64,000 nt of DNA from Cytobacillus purgationiresistens (GTDB taxonomy: Bacteria > Bacillota > Bacilli > Bacillales > Cytobacillaceae). Below are positions 16,991-25,512 of this stretch, piece after piece; position 1 is the stretch's first letter, and every line of letters starts with the position of its first letter. The notes beneath the pieces are model-generated. The model did not search any database. It was not told the DNA's origin and saw only the letters and a program-made list of their open reading frames with translations. The translations under genes and the position numbers were made by a program. The stretch covers positions 204,984-268,983 of the forward strand of contig NZ_JAUSUB010000005.1 of NCBI RefSeq assembly GCF_030813235.1, in the 5' to 3' direction.

Positions 16991-17420
16991 GTGAAATACA
17001 CCAATTCTTCATTTGTTTTGTGGGCGCTTTGGTTTATTGGATTAATTATTTTATTAACCATCAGTCATAGTGTCGGCAATAAAATCATTCAAAATGCAAC
17101 TGACCATTTTCAAGATTATATGAGTGCAAGCCATCATTCCAATTGTGCTAGGACTCTATTTTTCTCTTATCTTAGTCAGAAAATGGACAGTTTCCTTCAA
17201 CCCGGCATTATTTGTTTGTGTTACAGTTCCCACGATCCTTTTAGCACTTCTCTATCCAATAATTGCAACTTTTTCTACTGCTGGTATTGAAAACCCTACA
17301 CTAAGCTCCCTATTCATTTGGCTTGTGGATATTAATACATCATTTGGATTCGTCGGTTTTGTTGCTGGCTCGACTTTAATACTTAGTGTTTTTGGTGAAT
17401 TGAGGAAAAATATCGATTAG
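16991..17420 (+). pseudogene. small membrane protein gene with a frameshift
   Basis: GTG 16991 with GGAGG 8 bp upstream opens VKYTNSSFVLWALWFIGLII and continues to NKIIQNATDHFQDYM, with one hydrophobic span. At about 17125 the hydrophobic coding continues in the next frame as QAIIPIVLGLYFSLILVRKW, then VCVTVPTILLALLYPIIATF and a final span, stopping at 17420. Joined, the product would be about 143 residues with four membrane spans. One inserted or missing base near GAGTGCAAGCC explains it. It may be a true pseudogene or a sequencing error. I do not recognise the family. It diverges from the HTH operon. Confidence 0.6.
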
Positions 17421-17493
17421 ATACTCATCGAATTGGGAATCTTACATGGACTTAGGTGACCTATTCAGTTAGACACTCATCGAATCGGGAGTC
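17417..17493. repeat. two diverged copies of a 25-bp repeat, 52 bp apart
   Basis: TTAGATACTCATCGAATTGG (17417) and TTAGACACTCATCGAATCGG (17469), each followed by GARTC, differ at three positions over 25 bp. They lie in the gene-free stretch 17421-17624. The same stretch holds nothing else that I recognise. Confidence 0.6.
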
Positions 17494-17624
17494 AAACAGA
17501 GTTAGATCCCAAAACAGCTACCAATAGCTCTTTTCCAAGAGACCGAATCACCCAATGTTGCAGGAATGTCTAATGTTCGTATAGAATGATATATTAAGAA
17601 AATATTAAAGCGAGGTGAAATGAT

Positions 17625-17801
17625 ATGAACTCTACATTTACTGTGTTTTTGCCAATCATTATTTATTTTATTATCTTTGTTTTCATGTCGTTGTTTATCA
17701 TTCGTTATGCTAAAAGTAAAGTTGCAATGACGGCAGTAATTGTTGTTGGTATCATTATTTTATTATTTATTATTTTGGGTGTTTATCCTTTAATATTCTA
17801 G
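17625..17801 (+). CDS. 58-residue hydrophobic membrane peptide
   Basis: ATG 17625 follows GAGGTG by 8 bp. The protein has two membrane spans, residues 7-25 (VFLPIIIYFIIFVFMSLFII) and 37-57 (AVIVVGIIILLFIILGVYPL), joined by a positively charged RYAKSKV loop, and ends at 17801. The helix pair and ribosome site make it credible, although it is very short. No family is recognised. It follows the frameshifted membrane gene by about 200 bp on the same strand. Confidence 0.55.
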   Translation: MNSTFTVFLPIIIYFIIFVFMSLFIIRYAKSKVAMTAVIVVGIIILLFIILGVYPLIF

Positions 17802-17810
17802 AAAGGTATT

Positions 17811-18245
17811 TTATTCAAAGGATGCCACAACATTAGTTAATTCAAGGATGGCTTTTGCTTCTATCTTTAAAGCGGCATATTTTTCACCAATTCCACCATA
17901 GATAAAATCATATTCTACAAGCTGTTGATCAATGATATAGGGGAAAGGCAGAACTGAACCAACCTCATAACCGGTTTTTTCTTCAACTACTTGATGGGTG
18001 GCCATTCTCGCTTTGTTCTTATTTAAAATACGGGCGATTTGTTTAAAATCACCCTTTTTTTAGTTGCCAGTTATTAATAATGCGAAATAATCATACTCTG
18101 ATTTAATAATCAATACTGGAGCAGTTTGACCACGTTCTATTCCCTAGGAATCTAGCCCCTTCTTCAGCAGTCCGAATTGGATGTTTATGAGGTATGACAA
18201 CATAGTTACGTTTGCTTCTTTTTACTTTTTCCAGTGTAAACAGCT
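17811..18245 (-). pseudogene. YbaK/EbsC-type aminoacyl-tRNA deacylase relic
   Basis: The last 64 codons are open and read KARMATHQVVEEKTGYEVGS, LPFPYI and GGIGEKYAALKIEAKAILEL, the YbaK-fold C-terminal half with its conserved Lys and TGYE-G motif. Upstream are LEKVKRSKRNYVVIPHKHPI and RTAEEGARFLG, a frame change, ERGQTAPVLIIKSEYDYFAL and LITGN, a TAA, then KKGDFKQIARILNKNK. The full family layout is present, broken by one frameshift and one stop. GATAGGAG precedes the first codon but no ATG is left. The intact enzyme hydrolyses mischarged tRNA. Confidence 0.82.
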
Positions 18246-18259
18246 CCTATCTAAAAAAA

Positions 18260-18279
18260 CCCTTTAAGGATCTAAAGGG
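18260..18279 (-). terminator. terminator of the acetamidase gene
   Basis: Arms CCCTTTA and TAAAGGG with a 6-nt loop, followed on the minus strand by TTTTTTTAG, 12 bp past the acetamidase stop. Confidence 0.75.
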
Positions 18280-18291
18280 CTTTTATTTACG

Positions 18292-19191
18292 TTATATCAA
18301 TTCAACATTTAGCTGCTTCAGCAGTGACTTCGCAACAGAGAACCTTGCTGTCATTAATGGATCCACTATTTGACAGACTTCTACTTGGCCCGCTGCACTC
18401 ATGATCATCGTGACTTCACTTAACGACAAGTCTGTTTTTGATACAATTCTATCGATGATTTCTTCTGTTGCTTTTTTGCAAGCTTCATCCAGTGTTTTTG
18501 CTGATACAATTTGCATGATAGACTCCTCATTCTCCAGCATAGGATGTTTGAGTGTCACTCCTTTTAACACTTCTAAAGTAACTGTGACCTTAGCTGGAAT
18601 CTCGATTCCAGATACACTGATTTCACCATCCCCCATTGCCGCATGACAATCACCAAGGGCGAATAACGCACCATCCGTAAATACAGGAAAATAAAGGGTG
18701 GCCCCTTCAGCAATCTTTTTATTATCCATATTTCCGCCATGCTCACCTGGTGTTCCACAATTCACAGGCTCACCATCAGGAGCAACTCCAATGACTCCAA
18801 TCATAGGGTTTAAAGGAAGCTCAATCTCATTAAACATTGCTTTGCCTTTTTGAATCGGAATCATTTTCGCTTCCATCTCTTGAATGCGATGTCCCATTAC
18901 GCCTAAGTTAGGACCAACAACCATCACACCTTGCTTTGCAATGTCTATTTTGTCTATCCTTACCTTTAATACATCGCCTGCTACTGCTCCTTCAACAAAG
19001 ATCGGACCTGTCGCAGGGTTAATTTGATTCCAGTCTATTTCTGATACAACCGTTTCCGGTGTTTGAATTTGATTTTTAAAGCAATCATAAGTTTCTACCG
19101 TTATAGTAGAACCAGATGGAACAGACCTAATTGGGTTGTGATCTTTGCTGAATTCATAAATGACACCTTCACTTTTCGTTACAACTTTCAT
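18292..19191 (-). CDS. acetamidase/formamidase family amidohydrolase
   Basis: 299 residues, the usual length of the short FmdA_AmdA form. Characteristic blocks are EIDWNQINPATGPIFVEGA, VMVVGPNLGVMGHRIQEME, CGTPGEHGGNMDNKKIAEGA and ALGDCHAAMGDGEISVSGIE; the conserved His and Asp residues in the last two are the metal and substrate ligands of the family. It hydrolyses short amides to carboxylate and ammonia in the cytoplasm. It stands alone with its own terminator. The exact amide is not predictable, as many members are of unknown specificity. Confidence 0.9.
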   Translation of the reverse strand: MKVVTKSEGVIYEFSKDHNPIRSVPSGSTITVETYDCFKNQIQTPETVVSEIDWNQINPATGPIFVEGAVAGDVLKVRIDKIDIAKQGVMVVGPNLGVMGHRIQEMEAKMIPIQKGKAMFNEIELPLNPMIGVIGVAPDGEPVNCGTPGEHGGNMDNKKIAEGATLYFPVFTDGALFALGDCHAAMGDGEISVSGIEIPAKVTVTLEVLKGVTLKHPMLENEESIMQIVSAKTLDEACKKATEEIIDRIVSKTDLSLSEVTMIMSAAGQVEVCQIVDPLMTARFSVAKSLLKQLNVELI

Positions 19192-19237
19192 TTTGACGCC
19201 TCCCTAATTTATATATTCTATCAATCGTTCCCTAAGG

Positions 19238-19858
19238 TTAAAGCGCTGCATTGATTAATTGAATGATGCTGTGATAATAAGAATTTGGATGAGGAACAAA
19301 TCTATCTTTCATTACCTTTTCATTCAACCTCTTCACAGAATCATCTGCTAGTATTTCAAAACCTTCAACATGGATTTCTTCAGACTTTTCCAGCCAAAGA
19401 TCTGTGAAATCGGAAAATTTTGCCCGAATGATACCTGCTACCTCTTCTTTTTGCAATGAGAAATCTTCATAATCTACTTTTTTAGTATATAGATAAACAT
19501 GGGCGAACTCTCTATCAATAAATCTGCCATTATCTTTTTCAACACAATATGGAATTTCACCTAGTTTCTTAAGTTCATGCATGAATAGGCCCAGGCCCAG
19601 CTCTTCATGTACCTCACGGATTCCATCATTAACATTTTCATTTGCAAGCAAATGACCCGCAGCTGTTATATCAAAAAGGTCAGGGAAATCTGCCTTTTCT
19701 TTACTTCTTAATTGAAAATATATATATGATATATCCATATCAAAATATACAACCCAGCAATGGAAAGTCTCATGCCAATAACCGTTTTTATGAACTTCTG
19801 ATCGAGAAGCTACACCGGTCTGCTGCTTATTTTCATTAAAAACCTTTAACATTTCCAA
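19238..19858 (-). CDS. Nudix hydrolase
   Basis: 206 residues beginning at TTG 19858, which has GGAG 8 bp upstream; the ATG two codons later is 14 bp from that site. The Nudix box GHLLANENVNDGIREVHEEL-G matches GX5EX7REUXEEXGU. The N-terminal part HKNGYWHETFHCWVVYF resembles IPP-isomerase-like Nudix proteins (YfcD type). It hydrolyses a nucleoside diphosphate derivative or acts on a related pyrophosphate. It starts 16 bp after the GNAT gene and is probably co-transcribed with it. The substrate is unknown. Confidence 0.87.
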   Translation of the reverse strand: MEMLKVFNENKQQTGVASRSEVHKNGYWHETFHCWVVYFDMDISYIYFQLRSKEKADFPDLFDITAAGHLLANENVNDGIREVHEELGLGLFMHELKKLGEIPYCVEKDNGRFIDREFAHVYLYTKKVDYEDFSLQKEEVAGIIRAKFSDFTDLWLEKSEEIHVEGFEILADDSVKRLNEKVMKDRFVPHPNSYYHSIIQLINAAL

Positions 19859-19874
19859 CTTAGAATCTCCACTT

Positions 19875-20333
19875 CTATGTAAGTAATTTTGTCATAAAAA
19901 CACTGTTTGGATCCGCTTGATACTCAGAGAATGGCCCACAATAAATAAACCCGTTTCTTTCGTATAGTTTTCTTGCCGGCAGGAAGGCTTCCATTGACCC
20001 AGTTTCCAAACTAAGTCGCTGAAATCCCCGCAATGCTGCTTCATTTATTATATGGGTCAGCATCCTTTGAGCAACGCCTTTTCTTAAATGTTTGTTTGAG
20101 GTTCTCATAGATTTCAGCTCTCCATGATCATCAGCCAACTTCTTTAGCGCACCGCATCCCAATAATTCTTCTCCTTCCCATACACTCCAAAATGTGATAG
20201 AGGGTTCTTTTAATCCGTCTAGATTTAACGCATGTATACTCTCTGGCGGAGAATTTATTGCCATTCCATCCAAATGTTCAGCAATTAGTGAGATAATCTG
20301 ATTACCTGTTAAATTATCTATTTTTATATCCAT
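19875..20333 (-). CDS. GNAT-family N-acetyltransferase
   Basis: 152 residues. The acetyl-CoA-binding motif A is seen as MRTSNKHLRKGVAQRMLTHI (R/Q-x-x-G-x-A type), followed by ALRGFQRLSLETGSMEAF and the C-terminal RKLYERNGFIYCGPF. This resembles PhnO/YjdJ-like acetyltransferases of B. subtilis. GGAGAATGG precedes the ATG. It heads a two-gene unit with the Nudix hydrolase. The acceptor amine is unknown. Confidence 0.88.
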   Translation of the reverse strand: MDIKIDNLTGNQIISLIAEHLDGMAINSPPESIHALNLDGLKEPSITFWSVWEGEELLGCGALKKLADDHGELKSMRTSNKHLRKGVAQRMLTHIINEAALRGFQRLSLETGSMEAFLPARKLYERNGFIYCGPFSEYQADPNSVFMTKLLT

Positions 20334-20493
20334 AAACCATTCTCCTTCGAAAAGTAATCAAAATATTAACATTAATTATAATAGTAGTAATTCACCAAGT
20401 AAATCTTAATTACCACAGGAATATTATTTCACAAATAAATTGAAATGAATTATACTAAGCAAAGGTTTATTTAAAGGAAAGTTGGGATTATAC

Positions 20494-20688
20494 GTGAACG
20501 GTAGAAATAGAAAAGATATTATGCCAGGTATTGAAGTCAATATTATATTAAAAGCAGATCAAAGGTCAGGGAAGCTTACAAAAGGAATAGTGAAGGATAT
20601 TTTAACAAATTCAAGCACGCATCCACATGGTATTAAAGTCAGATTAACCGATGGACAAGTAGGACGCGTTCAGGAAATACTTTCTTAA
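20494..20688 (+). CDS. ywbE: YwbE family protein
   Basis: 64 residues from GTG 20494. The sequence NGRNRKDIMPGIEVNIILK, ADQRSGKLTKGIVKDILTNS and HPHGIKVRLTDGQVGRVQEI matches the conserved small YwbE family throughout. A TTG four codons upstream is possible, but homologues start at this point. The family is predicted to be a beta-barrel of unknown function. It converges on the MFS gene and shares a bidirectional terminator with it. Confidence 0.88.
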   Translation: MNGRNRKDIMPGIEVNIILKADQRSGKLTKGIVKDILTNSSTHPHGIKVRLTDGQVGRVQEILS

Positions 20689-20705
20689 TTCGAATACTTT
20701 AAGAC

Positions 20706-20750
20706 AAAAAACGAGGAGAAGCACTGATTAAAGGCTTCCTCTCGTTTTTT
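20706..20750. terminator. bidirectional terminator shared by ywbE and the MFS gene
   Basis: Long near-perfect arms from AAAAAACGAGGAGAAGC to GCTTCCTCTCGTTTTTT around an 11-nt loop, with U tracts on both strands. The MFS stop codon (20728-20730) lies in the loop, so its last codons form one arm. Confidence 0.85.
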
Positions 20751-22104
20751 GTTTTGCTGATTTTACGTAAAATACTTTTGTTATAAACGCTATACAAATA
20801 AAAACAAATAGACATAAATATATATTTCTATAGATTAGTTGTAGTGCCATTCCCTCTTGAAATTTTAATAAGAGACCGCAGATCGTCACACCTACTGCAC
20901 CACCAGTGAATTGCAATAACTGAAGCAGCCCCATCCCTGCACCATTTTCTCCTCTCGGTAATATCCTCGTCACTTCATTGGAAATACCTGAATTAATCGA
21001 AGCAAAACCGACACTTGCGAATAAATAAGTGATTAAAATAAAAACCGGGGCTATAGATGATAGATAAGCATACATAATAGTTGCAATCATTAAAAACACT
21101 TGACCGAGAAAAACAAATGGTCTTGTGCCATATCGATCAATTAGCCTGCCTATTAATTGACCTGCGAGGACTGCTATAATTGCGCCAGGAAAAATGATCA
21201 ATCCCATTTCAATCGGTTCTTTTTTAAATTGACTCAATAAAATAATCGGCATTAAGAACAAATTCGAGAAATTAAATAGATAGGCAATCAAGCCGATTAA
21301 TAAAAGTTTTTGATATTGTTTTTTCTTGAGAAGCTGCGGCTGTATAAACGGATTCCTCTTTCGATTCAAGTACACCCATAAAATAAAAAACAACAGAACA
21401 GATAGGGAAAGCAAGAGGAATGACAATGTGGAAATATAAAGCAGGAAACAAGTGACACTCGCTGCTGTCAATAGGCTTCCACTAAAATCAAAATGCCCGG
21501 GTTTCACAGTCTCATTTGGCAGTAGTTTAAATAATAATGGAATCGCGATGATAATTAAGGCTGGTATAAGAAATAGGAAATTCCATCCGAAGAATTGGGT
21601 GGCTGCTCCTCCGATAACTGGACCCAGACCAAATCCTAAACCTGCACCCGAGGCAATGATTGCCATACCCTTTCCTCTGCGGGTGATAGGTATAAAACGG
21701 CTTGCTACAATTAAAGACAAGCCTGGAACAGCTCCCGCGCCTAGAGCTTGAAGTACACGTGCAGTCAGCAATAAATAAAAGCCGTTTGTAAAAAAGCCAA
21801 AAACCGACGCAGCACTAAATATTATTAGTCCTATAAATAAAAGCCTTGAAATTGGAATATAATCAGAAAGTCTGCTGAATGTTAATGTGGAGATTGCAAA
21901 GGCAATAGAATATCCTGACACAATCCATGCAGCTGTAGAAGTATGAATATGTAAATCAATTAATATCGATGGCAAAGCGACATTGAACATCGTTGTATTC
22001 ATTACTACAAACCATGTGCAGAAAAACAAGGTCCATACAAGTTTATTCTCGTTTAATTCTTCCTTATACTCTTGAATCAGTGAATGGGAGGATACTCTAG
22101 ACAT
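20728..22104 (-). CDS. MFS drug efflux transporter (TetA(L)/DHA2-like)
   Basis: 458 residues, the same length as TetA(L) and TetA(K), with 14 likely membrane spans. Family landmarks are WIVSGYSIAFAISTLTFSRL then SDYIPISRL (motif A), ARVLQALGAGAVPGLSLIVA (motif B), GAGLGFGLGPVIGGAATQF (antiporter motif C) and late NGAGMGLLQLLQFTGGAVGV. It would export drugs or cations by proton exchange. The first 20 residues are a charged cytoplasmic tail. The substrate is not predictable. Its last codons form part of the shared terminator. Confidence 0.88.
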   Translation of the reverse strand: MSRVSSHSLIQEYKEELNENKLVWTLFFCTWFVVMNTTMFNVALPSILIDLHIHTSTAAWIVSGYSIAFAISTLTFSRLSDYIPISRLLFIGLIIFSAASVFGFFTNGFYLLLTARVLQALGAGAVPGLSLIVASRFIPITRRGKGMAIIASGAGLGFGLGPVIGGAATQFFGWNFLFLIPALIIIAIPLLFKLLPNETVKPGHFDFSGSLLTAASVTCFLLYISTLSFLLLSLSVLLFFILWVYLNRKRNPFIQPQLLKKKQYQKLLLIGLIAYLFNFSNLFLMPIILLSQFKKEPIEMGLIIFPGAIIAVLAGQLIGRLIDRYGTRPFVFLGQVFLMIATIMYAYLSSIAPVFILITYLFASVGFASINSGISNEVTRILPRGENGAGMGLLQLLQFTGGAVGVTICGLLLKFQEGMALQLIYRNIYLCLFVFICIAFITKVFYVKSAKQKTRGSL

Positions 22105-22340
22105 AGACTTTACACCTAATCCTTCTATAATGACTTGAATAAATCATCATTTGTATATAAATATAATCATGTAGGGTTTTTTATTCCTTTAATATATTGA
22201 AATAATAGTCCATTCTAATGCGAAAGCTCACACACTTTGCTTAAAACATTGCTTTTTTATAAGCTTAGAATGCTTTTTTAATTAAATATTAGCAATGTTC
22301 TAATAATTATACAACGATTTCTCCTTACATTTTTATAATA

Positions 22341-22370
22341 TTAGCCGCAATCTAGAAAGATTACGGCTAA
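22341..22370 (-). terminator. hairpin after sbcC
   Basis: Arms TTAGCCG and CGGCTAA with an inner AATCT/AGATT extension, 8 bp past the sbcC stop. The T tract on the minus strand is poor (TATTATAAA), so termination strength is uncertain. Confidence 0.5.
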
Positions 22371-22377
22371 GCAATGG

Positions 22378-25300
22378 TTAACTTAAAAATACAAATTTAG
22401 TTTGACTTCCGCCTTTGGTTGCTATAACTTCAAGACGCGCATCAATTCTTTCTTTTAATTCTGGCACATGGGAGATGATTCCAACCAGTCTGCCACTGCT
22501 TTGAATTTCTATTAGAGATTCTATCGCCTGCTCAAGAGATTCAGGATCGAGTGTACCGAATCCTTCATCGATAAACATGGTTTCTAAAGATACGCCCCCT
22601 GCATGCTGCTGCACAATATCTGCTAGCCCAAGTGCAAGTGCTAAAGAAGCTTTAAAGCTTTCACCGCCAGACAATGTTTTGACATGTCGTTCCTGCCCAG
22701 TATATTGGTCATACACTAAGAGCTCCAGCCCGCTTTGAACATTACCTTTAGAGCGATCCGTTTTTCTTAGTAATTCGTATCTTCCACTCGTCATTTTACT
22801 TAACCTGACATTTGCCTCTCTTAATATGTCATCTAGGAAAGAAGCAAGAACGAACCGTTCAAAAGTGATTCGATAAGTATTCTGTCCGCGGGACATATCT
22901 GATAAGTGACCAATGAGTTTGTATTTTTCCTCCAGATCCTGAATTTCTGTATTTATTTGCTGAATCTTCGTTGCAATCGTCTCATTATCTCTTTTCTTAA
23001 TGGTTAAATCTGTATGTTTTTCTTTAATAGATTGGAGTTCCTGGCTGATTTCCTGAAGCTCAGATTGTAATTTTTCTGCATCAGGCTTATTGATACCTTT
23101 TAGTAAGTCTATCAGCTCTTCGTATCGATCATGAACTGAACGGACCTCTTCCCTATAACCTCGAATGGAGGAATCCAATTCTGCTATGTCCTGTTCAGTT
23201 TTCTTGGCATTGGCATACTCTCCGTACACTTTGAACCCTTGTTTCTGCATTCTTTGTACAAAAGCAGCCCTCTCCACACCTAAAGCATCCTTCATTTGTG
23301 TTACATTTTTACCGATTGTTTCAACACGAGCTTGTTCTGCGGAAAAACTAGCTTTTGCATCCTCAAATTTTCTCTGAGCATTTTCTAGGCTTTTGCGTAA
23401 ATCTGATAATTTCTTTTCGGCTGTTTCTATTTGATGATGATAGGCTTGCATCGACCTTAATTCTTCGGGAATAGCATTGATCATCCGCATAAGGTTAGCA
23501 TTTTGTTCTGTATAGGTAATTCTTGTTTCACTATATAATTCTGTATGCTCTTTTAATTGCAGCGAAAGCTCATTCTTCTTTAATTCTGCTTGTTCGATTT
23601 CCTTGCCGCATATGGTTAACCGATTCTTACGCTTGCCTAGTTCATTTTGCAAATGTACAGCTTCTTTATATTGATTCTTAATAGACGCAAAAAGAGTCAA
23701 TGAATGATCATCTGCAAAATCAGGCCTTTTCAGCTCAATCTCCTGTTTTAATTCTTGGATTGCGTCTTGAATTGTTTCAGTTTTGGATTGCGACTCATAA
23801 TACTTTGTATCTGCATGGGCTTTTTCTTTTTCTATAACGGCTAATTGTTGTTTTGCTGCCTTTAAATCCTCTTCATTTGGAATTTCTTCTGACGAAATTG
23901 CGGGTGTCGGATGATCCATTGACCCGCAAACAGGACAGGGTTCCCCTGATTGCAGCTGGTCAGCGAGAATCGAAGCTTGTCCATGAAGCCACTGTTCTTC
24001 CAATGTTGTGATCAATTTTTTAGCATCTTTCAACCTGGCATTTATATTTTGCACAAGCCATTTATTTGTTTCAAAGACTTGAATTACAGCTTTGTAATTC
24101 TCTTTATGGGTTAAATATTTTCGCAACTTATTTTGTTCATCCTCTAAAGTATATAAAAGGCGCTCATTTTCGACAGATTGCATTTGTTCTTTTTCAAGCA
24201 TCTGTTTTTCTTCTTTTAAAGATTGCAGTTCTTGTTCTTGCAGTTTGATAGCTGCTTCGTCATCTGATTGCAACTGATTATAGAATTTCAACTTCGTTTG
24301 CAAAGAACGTACCATTTCGTCCACTTTTGCAAATGATCGAATATCCTCTTCCATATTCTTCAATCTATTTATTTCAGATTCAGCTTGCTGCCTGTCAGCT
24401 TCACGGTTTTTCTCTGCTTGATAGGCAGCTTCACTCGTCTTTAACAGCTCAGTAATTGCCGAAAGCTGTGTACGCGCATTATTTAATTGCCCATCCGCCT
24501 TGTCTGAATCTCGCTTAAGTCTGTGACAAAGCTGTTCTTGCTGATCGAGAACGGATGCTTTGTAAGCAAGAGCTAAATCCTTTTCTTTCTTTTGAAAATC
24601 ATCTTCCATTCTTTTTAACTCGTCTTTTCTTTTTGCCAATTCATCTTTTGTTTTCAACTGCTTCATGATGGATTCTGCTTCAAAAAGCTTTTGCTGTAAT
24701 TGATTTTTCACTTTTTCTCTATCTATGACAGTTGTATGAAGAGACTCTAATTGTGTTTCCATCTCTTCAATTTCTGCCAACAGCAACGGAATAATCACAT
24801 CTGCCTGATCCGCCCCATCCAGCAATGCTGCTTGAAGCTGTTCATTATTTATCACATGAATTTGTTGAATAGCATGGGTTCTATGATTCACTTGAGATTC
24901 AACGGCTCTCCTCAGTAAAGCTGACTCTTCTTTCAGCTTTTCTTCAACGCGTTTATAAACCTCAGTATGAAAAAGTCGCTGAAGAATCATTTCTTTTTCT
25001 TTACTGTCAGAGGTTAAAAGCTTACGAAATTCCCCTTGTGGAATCATCAAAATTTGCTTAAATTGGTTGCTATCAATAATCATAATTTCCTTCATTTTGT
25101 CATCAACATCACGCACATTTGATGCTAGTAGTAACTGTTCACCATCGTCATTATAGACGTATAGCTCTGCTTTTGCACCAATTGTTGTTGTGCCATCTCC
25201 ACGCTCTTTTTTCTTCAGCTGTTGCGGAGAACGTTTAATGAAATACATTTTATTTCTTAGTGAAAACTCTAAGGTCACTTCAGTTGGATTATTTGGCTGG

Positions 25301-25512
25301 GCAAATTGGCTTCTTAAATCTATTCCATTTCGATCTTCCCCGCTCGCCTTTCCATAAATCGCAAAGCTGATTCCATCAAATATCGTCGTTTTCCCTGCTC
25401 CTGTTTTTCCCGAAATAACAAACATCGTTCGCGAGCCTAAAGAGGTGAAATCAATTGACTCTGTACCAGCATAAGGACCAAATGCTTGCATAGTTAATTT
25501 AAGAGGCCTCAC
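22378..25512 (-). CDS. sbcC: SbcC, ATPase subunit of the SbcCD nuclease
   Basis: 1044 residues. Walker A GKTGAGKTTIFDGISFAIYG is at about 35-54. Long coiled coils follow on both sides of the zinc hook CPVCGS near residue 525, which dimerises two molecules. The C-terminal lobe has the signature LSGGESFKASLALALGLADI and Walker B MFIDEGFGTLDPESL. Starts at GTG, overlapping the sbcD stop by 4 bp (GTGA). With SbcD it cleaves hairpins and protein-blocked DNA ends. The architecture is complete and nothing is unusual. Confidence 0.96.
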   Translation of the reverse strand: MRPLKLTMQAFGPYAGTESIDFTSLGSRTMFVISGKTGAGKTTIFDGISFAIYGKASGEDRNGIDLRSQFAQPNNPTEVTLEFSLRNKMYFIKRSPQQLKKKERGDGTTTIGAKAELYVYNDDGEQLLLASNVRDVDDKMKEIMIIDSNQFKQILMIPQGEFRKLLTSDSKEKEMILQRLFHTEVYKRVEEKLKEESALLRRAVESQVNHRTHAIQQIHVINNEQLQAALLDGADQADVIIPLLLAEIEEMETQLESLHTTVIDREKVKNQLQQKLFEAESIMKQLKTKDELAKRKDELKRMEDDFQKKEKDLALAYKASVLDQQEQLCHRLKRDSDKADGQLNNARTQLSAITELLKTSEAAYQAEKNREADRQQAESEINRLKNMEEDIRSFAKVDEMVRSLQTKLKFYNQLQSDDEAAIKLQEQELQSLKEEKQMLEKEQMQSVENERLLYTLEDEQNKLRKYLTHKENYKAVIQVFETNKWLVQNINARLKDAKKLITTLEEQWLHGQASILADQLQSGEPCPVCGSMDHPTPAISSEEIPNEEDLKAAKQQLAVIEKEKAHADTKYYESQSKTETIQDAIQELKQEIELKRPDFADDHSLTLFASIKNQYKEAVHLQNELGKRKNRLTICGKEIEQAELKKNELSLQLKEHTELYSETRITYTEQNANLMRMINAIPEELRSMQAYHHQIETAEKKLSDLRKSLENAQRKFEDAKASFSAEQARVETIGKNVTQMKDALGVERAAFVQRMQKQGFKVYGEYANAKKTEQDIAELDSSIRGYREEVRSVHDRYEELIDLLKGINKPDAEKLQSELQEISQELQSIKEKHTDLTIKKRDNETIATKIQQINTEIQDLEEKYKLIGHLSDMSRGQNTYRITFERFVLASFLDDILREANVRLSKMTSGRYELLRKTDRSKGNVQSGLELLVYDQYTGQERHVKTLSGGESFKASLALALGLADIVQQHAGGVSLETMFIDEGFGTLDPESLEQAIESLIEIQSSGRLVGIISHVPELKERIDARLEVIATKGGSQTKFVFLS

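Noticed and set aside
18018..18060. plus-strand terminator GGGCGATTTG...AAATCACCC with T7
   Set aside because: The arms lie inside the YbaK relic and can be explained by its coding sequence; there is no plus-strand gene ending nearby except a small ORF 220 bp away.
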